A stretch of DNA of 64,000 nucleotides from Aphelocoma coerulescens (GCF_041296385.1 NC_091017.1:77987055-78051054); one strand, 5' to 3'; shown: positions 32,120-42,715, counted from the stretch's first letter. Notes: generated by a model from the letters alone, not told the origin. A program made the numbers and translations.

Positions 32120-35100
32120 CTGGGATTCCCCAGGGATTTGGGGCCGCAAATCCCAAATCCCGAAATCCCGAAATCCCAAACCCATCCCCGAGGGATTTGG
32201 GGCCGCAGATCCCAAATCCCGAAATCCCAAACCCATCCCCGAGGGATTTGGGGCCGCAGATCCCAAATCCCGAAATCCCAAACCCATCCCCGAGGGATCT
32301 GGGGCCGCAAATCCCGAAATCCCAAACCCATTCCCCGGGGGGTCCTCCCGGCACAGGGGATGCGGGGAGAGGGAATTTTGGGTTTTTTTTTTCCAAGCGG
32401 GGAATTGAGGTGGGTGAGAAGACGCGATGGATTTGGGGTTCCAAGAGCAGCCCCCTTCCCCCCAAAAAATGGGAATCCCAGATATCCCGCTTTTCCCACC
32501 CCGGACAGCCCACGGAATTCCCAATATTTACATCTCCGGCAGAAAAAAAACCCCGAATTTCAGGGGAAATTTGAGGGACCGGGAAAAGCAGGGAAAAGAG
32601 GGACAGGGAGAAGGGGGGAAGAGGGGATCGGGAAAAGCCGGGAAGGAGGGACTGGGAAAAGCCGGGAAAAGCCGGGAAAAGCTGGGAAGAAGGGATCGGG
32701 AAAAGCCAGGAAGGAGGGACAGGGAAAAGGCGGGGAAAGCCGGGAAGAAGGGACTGGGAAAAGCCGGGAAAAGCCGGGAAAAACTGGGAAGAAGGGATCG
32801 GGAAAAGCCAGGAAAGAGGGACTGGGAAAAGAGGGACTGGGAAAAGGCGGGGAAAGCCGGGAAGAGGAGGGAACGGGAAAAGCCGGGAAATGAGGGGAAG
32901 GGGGAGAGGGAAAAGCCGGGACGAGGGGAACGGGAAAAGCCGGGAAAAGCCGGGAAAGCCGGGAAAAGCCGGGAAAAGCTGGGAAAAGCTGGGAAGAAGG
33001 GATCGGGAAAAGCCAGGAAGGAGGGACAGGGAAAAGAGGGAAAGGAGGGACAGGGAAAAGGCGGTGAAAGCCGGGAAGAGGGGATCGGGAAAAGCCGGGA
33101 AGGAGAGACAGGAAAAAGCCGGGAAAAGAGGGGAAGGGGGAGGGGAAAAACCGGGAAGAAGGGATCGGGGACAGGGAAAAGCCGGGAAAAGCCGGGAAAA
33201 GCCGGGAAGGGGGGATAGGGAAAAGCCGTGAAAAGCTGGGAAGAGCCGGGAAGAGGAGACGTGGAAAAGCCGGGAGGAAGGGCAGGGGGACAGGACAGGG
33301 TCGCGTGGGTCCCCCCGAGCTGTCCCCGCGCATCCAGTGTCCTTCCCAGCGGGATTTGGGATGGGCTCACCTGGATCGTGTCCCGCGCCAGCTGCAGCGC
33401 CTGCTCGCGCTCCGCCAGCTGCTGCCGCGTGTCCCCAGGGCCACCCCCGGGCGGGATTGTCGCCTCCCTGGCGCGGCGACGGGGACGTGGGGACAGGCAC
33501 TGAACCCCCCCTGAGGGCCGGAGGGGAAGGGGGGGGGGGGTCCCCAAATCCTGGCCCCCGATCCCATGGGAATGTCCTGATCTCCATAGGGAACCGCGGG
33601 GACACACAGAGACACCAGGGTGATCCCCGAACGCCACAGGGACCCCCAGACCCCCACGGTGACCCCCAGACCCCCACGGTGAGCCCCGAATGACCACAGG
33701 GACCCCCAGACCCCCACGGTGACCCCCAGACCCCCACGGTGAGCCCCAAACGACCACAGGGACCCCCTGACCCCCACGGTGACCCCCAGACCCCAACAAG
33801 AGCCCCTAGACCACTGCAGTGACCCCCAACTTCACGGTGACCTCCAAACCACCACAGGGACCCCAAGACACCCACAGGGACCCCCTGACACCCACAGGGA
33901 CCCCCAAACCACCACAGAGACCCCCTGACGCCCACAGGGACCCCCAAAACCACCACAGGGACCCCCAAACCCCCACAAGGACCCCCGGACACCCTTGGGG
34001 ACATCCAAACCCCACAGGGACTCCCTGGCCCCCCCAGTGACCCCATAAAGACCCCCTGACACCAAGAGGGTCCTGTTCCCTGCCCAGCCCTCACCTGTCA
34101 GTCCTCTCCTGGCTGCAGCCCCTTCCCAAATCACTCTGGACCTTGGGATGGCCTGGGAAATCCCACAGGGATGGGGTCACCGGCCGGGACACGGCTGTCC
34201 CCTCCCAGGCACCCCAAAAAGTCACAGTGGGGGATTTTGGGATCCCTTTTGGGATCCCTACCTGTGTCCAGGTATCCGCCCTCCTCCAGCACTGCCAGCT
34301 CTGCTGGGGGCTGTGGGGAGAGGCAGGAAAACCCCTGGAGCACCCGGGATACCCGGGACAACCCCGGCCACCATCCCAGGTGGATCCAAGCCCCAGTGTC
34401 CAGCCTGGCCTTGGGCACTGCCAGGGATCCAGGGGCAGCCCCAGCTGCTCTGGCAATTCCAGCCCAGCCCCTCCCCACCCTCCCAGCCAGCAATTCCTTC
34501 CCAACATCCCAGCCCAAGCTCCCCTTTCCCACTGGGAAGCCATTCCCTGCCTCCTGGCCCTCCAGCCCTTGGCCCCAGTCCCTCTGCAGCTCTCCTATTC
34601 AGGTGTCCATATCCCATCCCAATGACCATATCCCATCCCAGTGTCCATTCCCAGTGTCCATATCCCACCCCAGTGTCCATATCCCATTCCCAGTGTCCAT
34701 ATCCCATTCCCAGTGTCCATATCCCACTCCAATGTCCATATCCCATCCCAGTGTCCATATCCCATCCCAGTGTCCATAACCCACCTCAGTGTCCATATCC
34801 CATCCCTCAGTGTCCATCCCATCCCCAGTGTCCATATCCCACCTCCAATGCCAGTATCCCATCCCAGTGTCCATATCCCATTCCCCGTGTCCATAACCCA
34901 TCCCTGGTGTCCACATCCCATCCATTCCCACACAGGGACACCTTCCCCTATCCCAGGTTGCTCCAAGCCCCATCCAACCTCTCCTGGGACACTCCCAGGG
35001 ATGGGCAGATGGAACACCCTTGGAATTCCCCATTCCCAGGAATTCCTTACTTTCCCGTTCTCTCCCTTCCTCTGCCTCTGCCTCTCCTGGATTTTCTCCC

Positions 35101-36622
35101 GCAGGAGCTGCAGGAGCTGCTCGGCCGTTCCCGGCCGGCTCTGGACCAGCTGCTGGATCATCTCCTCTGGGATGTGGAAATTCAGCTTACTCAGCACTTT
35201 CCTGGACACCGGGATGGGATATGGACATTGGAAATGGGATATGGACACCGGGGTGGGATATGGACATTGGGATAGGATACGGACACTGGGGTGGGATGTG
35301 GACACTGGGATGGGATATGGACACTGGGGTGGGATATGGACACTGGGAATGGACACTGGGATGGGATATGGACACTGGGATGGGATATGGACACTGGGAT
35401 TGGATATGGACACTGGGGATGGGATATGGACACTGGGATGGGATATGGACACTGGGAATGGGATATGGACACTGGGGATGGGATATGGACACCAAGGGTG
35501 GGATATGGACACTGGGGATGGGATATGGACACTGGGGTGGGATATGGACACCATGGATGGGATATGGACACTGGGAATGGGATATGGACACTGGGATGGG
35601 ATATGGACACCAAGGGTGGGATATGGACACTGGGATGGGATATGGACACTGGGATGTGATGTGGACACTGGGATGGGATATGGACACTGGGAATGGACAC
35701 CGGGATGGGATATGGACACTGGGATTGGATATAGACACTGGGGATGGGATATAGACACTGGGATGGGATATGGACACTGGGATGGGATTTGGACACCATG
35801 GATGGGATGTGGACACTGGGAATAGGATGTGGACACTGGGATGGGATATGGACACTGGGAATGGGATATGGACAATGGGATGGGATATGGACAATGGGAT
35901 GGGATATGGACACTGGGAATGGGATATGGACAATGGGATGGGATATGGACAATGGGATGGGATATGGACACCATGGATGGGATGTGGACACTGGAATGGA
36001 ATATGGACACTGGGAATGGGGTATGGACACTGGGATGGGATATGGACACTGGGAATGGGGTATGGACACTGGGATGGGATCAATAAAGCACCGTGGGGAG
36101 GTGACCGGGGGATACGGGGACACAGGGGGACACCAAGCCCCAGTGCGGCACGCAAGGTGGCCCCGTGGGCACACAGAGCTGTCGGACCGTGGCGAACATG
36201 AGGACACTGCCCACGGGACAGGTGGGGACACTGTGGGGACACCCCGCGGGGGGGGGGGGGGGGTCACACGGAGGAGGTGGCACCTGTCCCTACCTGTTCA
36301 GGTGGCCCCAGTTGGCGACTTTCTGCGCCGTGGAGCTGGCGGGCACGAAGCTGTGCAGCTCCACCATGGACGGGAAGAAGAACTTCACCACCTCGGCTGC
36401 CAGCACTGCGGGGACAGCGGGGACACGCTGCGGGTGGCACCACCGGCGACACCCCGTCCCGGCCTCCCGCTGCCACCCCGCCGGGTCCCCGCAGTGCCCA
36501 CCCCCGTCGCTGAAGTCGCGGGCGATGTTCCTGCGCGGCCGCGACAGTGGCACCGTGTCCAGCCAGCGGTACAGGGACACCAGCGCGGTGTCCGGCCCCG
36601 GACCCGGCCACGCGGCCGCCAT
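32012..36622 (-). CDS. SPEF1: SPEF1 / CLAMP, ciliary calponin-homology protein (gene span, 6 exons)
   Basis: In transcript order the exons are 36622-36502, 36405-36294, 35201-35051, 34310-34262, 33510-33371 and 32119-32012. Phases agree and give 226 residues (human 236). The calponin-homology domain spans residues 1 to about 110, with LYRWLDTVPLSRPRRNIARD, KFFFPSMVELHSFVPAS, NWGHLNRKVLSKLNF and a basic end. A short acidic linker, ELAVLEEGGYLDTG, corresponds to human ELAPQDGSGYMDVG. Residues about 165-226 form a coiled coil (QQLAEREQALQLARDTIQ, then LQAKVGRLEQLLLLKNVRID). SPEF1 binds and bundles microtubules in motile cilia, including the central pair, and acts in planar polarity. The start was chosen because it matches family length, but in-frame upstream ATGs exist in the X-box array. 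Introns are largely minisatellite. Confidence 0.93.
32135..32335 (-). repeat. SPEF1: 44-base tandem repeat, SPEF1 intron 5
   Basis: Four units of GGGATTTGGGGCCGCAGATC and CCGAAATCCCAAACCCATCC, starting about 20 bases from the exon-6 acceptor. Confidence 0.92.
32575..33275 (-). repeat. SPEF1: GGGAAAAGCCGGGAA minisatellite, SPEF1 intron 5
   Basis: About 700 bases of 10-20-base purine-rich units on the plus strand, hence pyrimidine-rich in the transcript. Confidence 0.92.
33371..33510 (-). CDS. SPEF1: SPEF1 exon 5
   Basis: Ends TRQQLAEREQALQLARDTIQ/GTGAGC, homologous to human LQIAEKEQELLASQETVQ. The acceptor CCTCAG at 33511-33516 follows a strong polypyrimidine run and gives the right phase. 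The first about 25 residues are proline/arginine-rich and poorly conserved, so the 5' edge is less certain. Confidence 0.78.
33610..34020 (-). repeat. SPEF1: GACCCCCAGACCCCCACGGT minisatellite, SPEF1 intron 4
   Basis: Units of 20-34 bases with CCACAGGGACCCCC variants, between exons 5 and 4. Confidence 0.9.
34262..34310 (-). CDS. SPEF1: SPEF1 exon 4 (49 bases)
   Basis: A short exon encoding PPAELAVLEEGGYLDT plus one base, between CCACAG/CCC and ACAG/GTAGGG. Both phases fit exons 3 and 5. Confidence 0.82.
34370..34595 (-). mobile_element. CR1 LINE 3'-end fragment
   Basis: Reverse complement of the 5960-6180 copy, starting with CCACCATCCCAGGTGGATCC. It lies in SPEF1 intron 3 in the sense orientation, ending where an inverted minisatellite begins. 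Confidence 0.8.
34600..34925 (-). repeat. SPEF1: CCCAGTGTCCATATCCCAT minisatellite, SPEF1 intron 3
   Basis: About 16 units of 19-21 bases. It is the inverted counterpart of the array on the other side of exon 3. Confidence 0.93.
34925..35015 (-). mobile_element. Short CR1 LINE fragment
   Basis: Reads CACAGGGACACCTTCCCCTA, TCCCAGGTTGCTCCAAGCC and CATCCAACCTCTCCTGGGAC, a minus-strand CR1 tail just downstream of SPEF1 exon 3. Confidence 0.75.
35051..35201 (-). CDS. SPEF1: SPEF1 exon 3
   Basis: Encodes KVLSKLNFHIPEEMIQQLVQ through LREKIQERQRQRKGENGK. The acceptor GTGTCCAG/GAAAG is itself the last unit of the flanking minisatellite; the donor is AAA/GTAAGG. Confidence 0.93.
35205..36085 (-). repeat. 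SPEF1: ATGGGATATGGACACTGGG minisatellite, SPEF1 intron 2
   Basis: About 45 units of 19-20 bases. The array abuts exon 3, and its last unit provides the exon-3 splice acceptor on the minus strand. Confidence 0.95.
36294..36405 (-). CDS. SPEF1: SPEF1 exon 2
   Basis: Encodes LAAEVVKFFFPSMVELHSFV and PASSTAQKVANWGHLN, the second half of the CH core. Boundaries are CCGCAG/TGC and AACAG/GTAGGG. Confidence 0.94.
36502..36622 (-). CDS. SPEF1: SPEF1 exon 1
   Basis: Encodes MAAAWPGPGPDTALVSLYRW and LDTVPLSRPRRNIARDFSDG, the start of the CH domain. It ends GGGG/GTGGGC, leaving one base of the valine codon completed by exon 2. Confidence 0.92.
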
Positions 36623-36635
36623 GACGGGCTGGACA

Positions 36636-37108
36636 GAGCGTCGCGCTGCCATGGCAACGGGGCGGGGCTTCATGGGAGCGTCGCGGTGCCATGGCAACGG
36701 GGGCGGGGCTTCGCGAGAGCGTCGCGCTGCCATGGCAACGGGGCGGGGCCTGCAGGGAGCGTCGCGGTGCCATGGAAACGGGGGCGGGGCCTGCAGGGAG
36801 CGTCGCGGTGCCATGGCAACGGGGGCGGGGCTTCATGGGAGCGTCGCGGTGCCATGGCAACGGGGGCGGGGCTTCATGGGAGCGTCGCGGTGCCATGGCA
36901 ACGGGGGCGGGGCCTGCAGGGAGCGTCGCGGTGCCATGGCAACGGGGGCGGGGCCTGCAGGGAGCGTCGCGGTGCCATGGCAACGGGGGCGGGGCCTGCA
37001 GGGACCGTCTCTGTTGTCATGGCAACGAAGGCGGGGCTTAAAGTGAGCGTCTCAGTGCCACGGCAACGGGGGAGAGGCGTAAGGAGAGCGTCCTATTGCC
37101 ATGGCAAC
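36636..37108 (-). promoter_or_regulatory. SPEF1: Tandem X-box-like / GC-box promoter array of SPEF1
   Basis: Twelve copies of a roughly 41-base unit contain the near-palindrome TGCCATGGCAAC followed by a GGGGGCGGGGC box. Copies start at 36647, 36687, 36728, 36768, 36809, 36850, 36891, 36932, 36973, 37014, 37056 and 37097. GTTGTCATGGCAAC (37013-37026) and ATTGCCATGGCAAC (37095-37108) match the RFX X-box consensus RYYNYY-N(1-3)-RRNRAC fully; most others differ only near the first positions. RFX factors drive ciliary genes, and SPEF1 is one. The array begins 14 bases upstream of the SPEF1 ATG. Confidence 0.75.
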
Positions 37109-37111
37109 GGG

Positions 37112-37745
37112 GCGGGATATGGACACTGGGGTGGGATATGGACACTGGGGTGGGATATGGACACCATGGATGGGATATGGACACCGGGACGGGATTTGGA
37201 CCCTGGGATGGGATATGGACTTTGGGAATGGGATATGGACACTGGGGGTGGGATATGGACACTGGGAATGGGATATGGACACTGGGACGGGATATGGACA
37301 CTATGGATGGGATATGGACACCATGGATGGGATATGGACACGGGTGGGATATGGAAACTGGGAATGGGATATGGACACTGGGATGGGATATGGAAACTGG
37401 GATGGGATATGGACACCATGGATGGGATATGGACACCGGGACGGGATATGGAAACTGGGATGGGATATGGACACTGGGATGGGATATGGAAACTGGGGTG
37501 GGATATGGACCCTGGGGATGGGATATGGACCCTGGGGATGGGATATGGTCATTGGGGTGGGATATGGACACTAAGGATGGGATATGGACACTGGGGATGG
37601 GATATGGACACTGGGGTGGGATATGGACACTGGGGTGGGATATGGACACTGGGATGGGATATGGACACTGTGGATGGGTTATGGACACTGAGATGGGATA
37701 TGGACACCATGGATGGGATATGGACACCATGGATGGGATATGAAC
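37112..37745. repeat. ATGGGATATGGACACTGGG minisatellite upstream of SPEF1
   Basis: About 32 units of the same family and orientation as the intron-2 array, starting immediately after the last X-box. Confidence 0.94.
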
Positions 37746-38276
37746 CCCAGTCCCGTGTGGCTGCGCCTCAGTTTCCCCGCCTTTCCCCTCCTCCGAGCAG
37801 AGCAGCTTTTTAACGGGGGGGTTTGGGTTTCACCCCTTCTTTACCACCCCTACCTGCCCCCCTGGGGGGGTCCCAACTGCCCCCCCCTCCGTGCCCCTTC
37901 CCCCAGCCATGTCACCCCCAGCCATGTCCCCTCTGGCCAGGCTGTGACCCCAAAACCCCGTCCTTCCCTGTCCCCCCCTTGGTCCGCATTCGCACCCCGC
38001 GCTTTAAGCCCCGCCCCTTCCCATCCCCGCCTTCCATTGGCTGCTGCACCCGTCAATCACCAGGCTCCGCTCCTCCCTTACCTCCGATCCTGCGCATTGA
38101 GCACTTCCGCACTCTCCCGCGCCCCGCCCTTTTCCGCTCTCCTATTGGCTACATTCCCTGTCAATCTCTAGCGCTGGCCAATCATCCGCCGCTTCCCCCA
38201 CGGCCCCGCCTCCCGCGCGCTCCCATTGGCTGGAACCGCCTACGGGTTTTGAATATAAACAGCGGCGCGGCGCTTG

Positions 38277-38290
38277 GCGCCCCCTGGCGG
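38277..38290 (-). promoter_or_regulatory. CTCF-like motif
   Basis: Minus strand reads CCGCCAGGGGGCGC, a good CTCF core, just 3' of the TATA-like box in the block between SPEF1 and the lectin gene. Confidence 0.5.
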
Positions 38291-38349
38291 GTGCGGCCCC
38301 GGCCGGGAGCGCTGGCGATGCGCTCCGGGACAGGCGGCAGCGCGCGACC

Positions 38350-38422
38350 TATCGCGACATATCGCGACATATCGCGACATATCGCCACATATCGCCACAT
38401 ATCGCCACATATCGCCACATAG
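38350..38422 (+). repeat. 10-base tandem repeat (ATCGCGACAT / ATCGCCACAT)
   Basis: About seven consecutive 10-base units, the first three with TCGCGA palindromes and the rest with TCGCCA. They lie 90 bases after the TATA-like box. The period equals about one DNA helical turn. Confidence 0.85.
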
Positions 38423-38599
38423 CGGCCCCACAGCGGCTCCTCCGCGACAGCCCGGGGACACTGCCCGCAAGCCCTGCACCCCTCGGACCCCCCCAAAGCG
38501 GCGCCTCCGAGCGCTGCCCCCCCCCCCGCGCTGTCCCCTCCGCCGCCGGTGACGTCAGAGCCCTTGGCATTCCCTTTGGGATTCCCTTTGGGATTCCCT

Positions 38600-39795
38600 T
38601 TGGGATTTCCCCCCGCAGTTCCCTCTATTTTTGTCCCCCCCTTTTCCTCCCTCTTCCTCCCCCCTTTTTTGTCTCCCCTTTCCTCCTTTTTATTCCCTTT
38701 CCCCTTCCCTTTTTTCCCTCTTTTAATTCACTTTTCCCCGCCCTTTCCCCCCCTTTTTTTTTCCTTTTCCCCCCTTTCCTCTTTTTAAATTCCTTTTTTC
38801 CCTCCCCGCCTTTCTATTCCCTTTTCCTCTCCCTTTTCTTCCCCTTTTTTATTCCCTTCTCTTCCCTCTTTCTTCTCCTCCTTCCTTCCCTTTCCCTTCC
38901 CTTTTTCTCCCTCCTTTCCCTTCCCTTTTTTCTCCCTCCTTTTCCCCCTTTTTATTCCCTTCCCCCCTTTTTATTCCCTCCCCCCCTTTTTATTCCCCTT
39001 TTCCCCCCCTTTTTATTCCCCTTTTTCCTTCCTTTTTATTCCCCTTTCCCCCCCATCTTTCCACTTTTAAAATTCCCTTTTCCTCCGCTTCCTTTCCTTT
39101 TCCCCCCCCATTTTTCATCCCCCATTTTTTCCATTTCCCTCTCCATTTCCCCTCCCTTTTCGCCCCTTTTATTCCCCTTTTTATTCCCCTTCTTTTTATT
39201 CCCTTCCCCCCATTCTCCCCCTTTTTAAATTCCCTTTTTCCTCCCCTTCTCCCATTTTTCCCTTTCCCCTCCCCATTTATTCCTCTTTTTTCCCCTTTTA
39301 CCTCCCTCTTTTCCCCCCCTTTTTATTCCCCTTTCCCCCCCTTTTTATTCCCCTTTCCCCCCCTTTTTATTCCCCTTTTTTCCCCTTTTTATTCCCCTTT
39401 TTCCCCCTTTTTATTCCCCCTTTTCCCCCTTTTATTCCCCTTTTCCCCCCTTTTTATTCCCCTTTTTATTCCCCTTTCCCCCCCCTTTTTATTCCCCTTT
39501 CCCCCCCCTTTTTATTCCCCTTTTCCCCCCTTTTTATTCCCCTTTTCCCCCCCTTTTTATTCCCCTTTTCCCCCCCTTTTTATTCCCCTTTTCCCCCCCT
39601 TTTTATTCCCCTTTTTCCCCCTTTTTATTCCCCTTTTCCCCCCTTTTTATTCCCCTTTTTATTCCCCCTTTTCCCCCCTTTTTATTCCCCCTTCCCCCCC
39701 TTTTTATTCCCCTTTCCCCCCCTTTTTATTCCCCCTTTTAATTCCCATTTTCCCCCCTTTTTATTCCCCCTTTTAATTCCCATTTTCCCCCCTTT
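38600..39795 (+). repeat. Polypyrimidine tract (TTTTTATTCCCCTTTTCCCC)
   Basis: About 1.2 kb almost entirely C and T on the plus strand, with a loose 20-25-base unit. No coding content. Confidence 0.93.
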
Positions 39796-40485
39796 TTTGG
39801 GGGGGTTATTTTGGTTTTTTGGGTTTTTTTGGAGGGGTTACTTGGATTTGTTTTGGGGTTTTATTTCGTGTTTTTTGTTGTATTTTGGGGATTTGTTTTG
39901 GTTTTTTAAAGTTTTTTTGGGGTTATTTTATTTTTGGGGGGTTATTTTGGGTTTATTTGGGTTCTTTTAGGTTTGTTTTGGGTTTTTTGGTGTTTTTTTG
40001 TTGTATTTTGGGGGTTTGTTTTGGTTTTTTAAGTTTTTTGGGAGTTTTTGGGGGTTTATTTAGGTTCGTTTGGGTTTGTTTTGTTTTTTGGGCGTTTTTG
40101 GGTCTTTTTTTGGTTTTTTGGGGGGGTTTCTTAGGTGGGTTTTTTTGTTATTTTGGGGGTTATTTGGGTTTGGTTTGGGTTTTTTGTGTGGTATTTTGGG
40201 TATTTTTGGGGGGATATTTTGAGGGTTATTTGGGTTTGTTTTGGTTTTTTTTTTTTGTTTGTTTTTGGGTTATTTTTGTCTTTCTGGGGGGGTTTTGAGG
40301 GGTTATTTTGGGGGTATTTTGGTTTCTTTGGGCATTTTTGGGGTTATTTTGGGGTTGTTTGGGTTTGTTTTGGGTATCTCGGGGTTTTTTAGGGAGGTTT
40401 TTTTGGGTATTTTGGGGATTTTTGTTGGATTTTTTTGGGGGGGGGTATTTTGGGGTAATTTTGGTGGGGTTTTTTGGGGGATGAG
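39795..40485 (+). repeat. T/G-rich tract (TTTTGGGG)
   Basis: About 0.7 kb of T and G on the plus strand, directly adjoining the C/T tract, so base skew switches abruptly from C to G. Confidence 0.92.
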
Positions 40486-41455
40486 ATCCCTAAATAGGGA
40501 GATGATCCCTCTGGATATGGGGGATTCGACCCCTGGATAAGGGGAATGATCCCATTGGTTTTGTGGGATGAACCCCTTGGATAAGGGGAATGATCCCACT
40601 GGATAAGGGGTGTGATCCCACTGTTTTTTTGGGGGGCTGAGACCCCTGGAAGAGGGGAATGAGATCCCCAAATAGGGGGATGATCCCACTGGATATGGGG
40701 GATGTGACCCCTGGATAAGGGGAATGATCCCATTGGTTTCCGGGGGGGATGAGATCCCTAAATAGGGGGATGATCCCGCTGGATAAAGGGTGTGATCCCA
40801 CTGGTTTTTTGGGGGGCTGAGACCCCTGGAAGAGGGGAATGAGATCCCTAAATAGGGGGATGATCCCACTGGATATGGAGGATGCGACCCCTGGATAAGG
40901 GGAATGATCCCATTGGTTTCCGGGGGGGATGAGATCCCTAAATAGGGGGATGATCCCTCTGGATATGGGGGATTCGACCCCTGGATAAGGGGAATGATCC
41001 CATTGGTTTCCGGGGGGGATGAGATCCCTAAATAGGGGGACGATCCCTCTGGATATGGGGGATTCGACCCCTGGATAAGGGGAATGATCCCATTGGTTTT
41101 GGGGGATGAACCCCTTGGATAAGGGGAATGATCCCAGTGGTTTTGGGGGATGAGATCCCTAAATAGGGGGGATGATCCCTCAGGGTTGGGGGATCTGAGT
41201 CCCACTGGATAAGGGGTGTGATCCCACTGTTTTTTTGGGGGGCTGAGACCCCTGGAAAGGGGAATGAGATCCCCAAATAGGGGGATGATCCCACTGGATA
41301 TGGGGGATGTGACCCCTGGATAAGGGGAATGATCCCACTGGATGAGGTGGATGAACCCCTTGGATAGGGGAATCACCCCACTGGATTTGGGGGATCTGAG
41401 TCCCCTGGACTTGGGGATCATCCCTCTGGATTAGTGGGATCATCCCACTGATTTG
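40485..41455. repeat. GATGATCCCACTGGATAAGG minisatellite
   Basis: About 1 kb with 25-30-base units inside a repeated block of about 130-140 bases (GATGAGATCCCTAAATAGGG recurs about eight times). Confidence 0.92.
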
Positions 41456-41457
41456 GG

Positions 41458-42715
41458 GACACCGAGGTGACATTTAGGGGCACTTAGGGGACACTGAGGT
41501 GACATTTAGGGGACACCGAGGTGACATTTAGGGGACATTTAGGTGGCACTTAGGGAACAATGAGGTTGCACTTAGGGGACATCGAGGTGGCACTTTGGGG
41601 ACACCAAGGTGGCATTTAGGGGGCAATTTGGGGACACTGAGGTGGCACTTAGGGGACACCGAGGTGACATTTAGGGGACACCGAGGTGACATTTAGGGGA
41701 CACTTTGGGGACACTGAGGTGGCACTTAGGGGACACCGAGGTGACATTTAGGGGGCAATTTGGGGACACCGAGGTGACATTTAGGGGGCACCGAGGTGAC
41801 ATTTAGGGGCACTTAGGGGACACTGAGGTGGCATTTAGGTGGCACTTAGGGGACACCGAGGTGGCACTTAGGGGACATTTAGATGGCACTTAGGGAACAA
41901 TGAGGTCGCACTTAGGGGACACCGAGGTGGCATTTAGGGGGCACTTAGGGGACACCGAGGTGACATTTAGGGGGCAATTTGGGGACACTGAGGTGGCACT
42001 TTGGGCACCGAGGTGACATTTAGGGGCACTTAGGGGACACTGAGGTGGCATTTAGGTGGCACTTAGGGGACATCGAGGTGGCACTTTGGGGACATTTAGG
42101 GGCACTTAGGGGACACTGAGGTGGCATTTAGGTGGCACTTAGGGGACATCGAGGTGGCACTTTGGGGACATTTAGGTGGCACTTAGGGGACACTGAGGTG
42201 GCACTTTGGGGACATTTAGGTGGCACTTAGGGGACACTGAGGTGGCACTTAGGGGACACCGAGGTGACATTTAGGGGGCACTTTGGGGACACCGAGGTGG
42301 CACTTTGGGGACATTTATGTGGCACTTAGGGAACAATGAGGTCGCACTTAGGGGACACCGAGGTGACATTTAGGGGATACTTTGGGGACACTGAGGTGAC
42401 ATTTAGGGGCACTTAGGGGACACCGAGGTGACATTTAGGGGACATTTAGGTGGCACTTAGGGAACAATGAGGTCGCACTTAGGGGACATCGAGGTGACAT
42501 TTAGGGGCACTTAGGGGACACCGAGGTGACATTTAGGGGACACCGAGGTGACATTTAGGGGACATTTAGGTGGCACTTGGGGAACAATGAGGTTGCACTT
42601 AGGGGACATCGAGGTGGCACTTTGGGGACACCAAGGTGACATTTAGGGGGCGCTTAGGGGAAACCGAGGTGACATTTAGGGGAAACCGAGGTGACACTTA
42701 GGGAAACCAAGGTGA
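41458..42715. repeat. CACTTAGGGGACACCGAGGTGACATTTAGGGG minisatellite
   Basis: About 1.25 kb of 18-32-base units carrying dozens of dispersed TTAGGG hexamers. It stops about 45 bases from the stop codon of the lectin gene, so it occupies that gene's likely 3' UTR. Confidence 0.94.

Larger units (their letters stand above)
37970..38560 (+). promoter_or_regulatory. CCAAT/TATA promoter-like block without a recognised gene
   Basis: A CpG-rich unique sequence with ATTGG at about 38037, 38145 and 38225, CCAAT at 38179, TATAAA at 38254-38259 and TGACGTCA at 38550-38557. TATA orientation points rightward, into a pyrimidine tract with no coding exon on the plus strand for at least 15 kb. It could instead be a distal or bidirectional promoter of SPEF1. 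Confidence 0.5.

Noticed and set aside
41458..42715. Interstitial telomere because of many TTAGGG words
   Set aside because: Hexamers are single and spaced about 20 bases apart, never in tandem, so this is a minisatellite that happens to contain the word.
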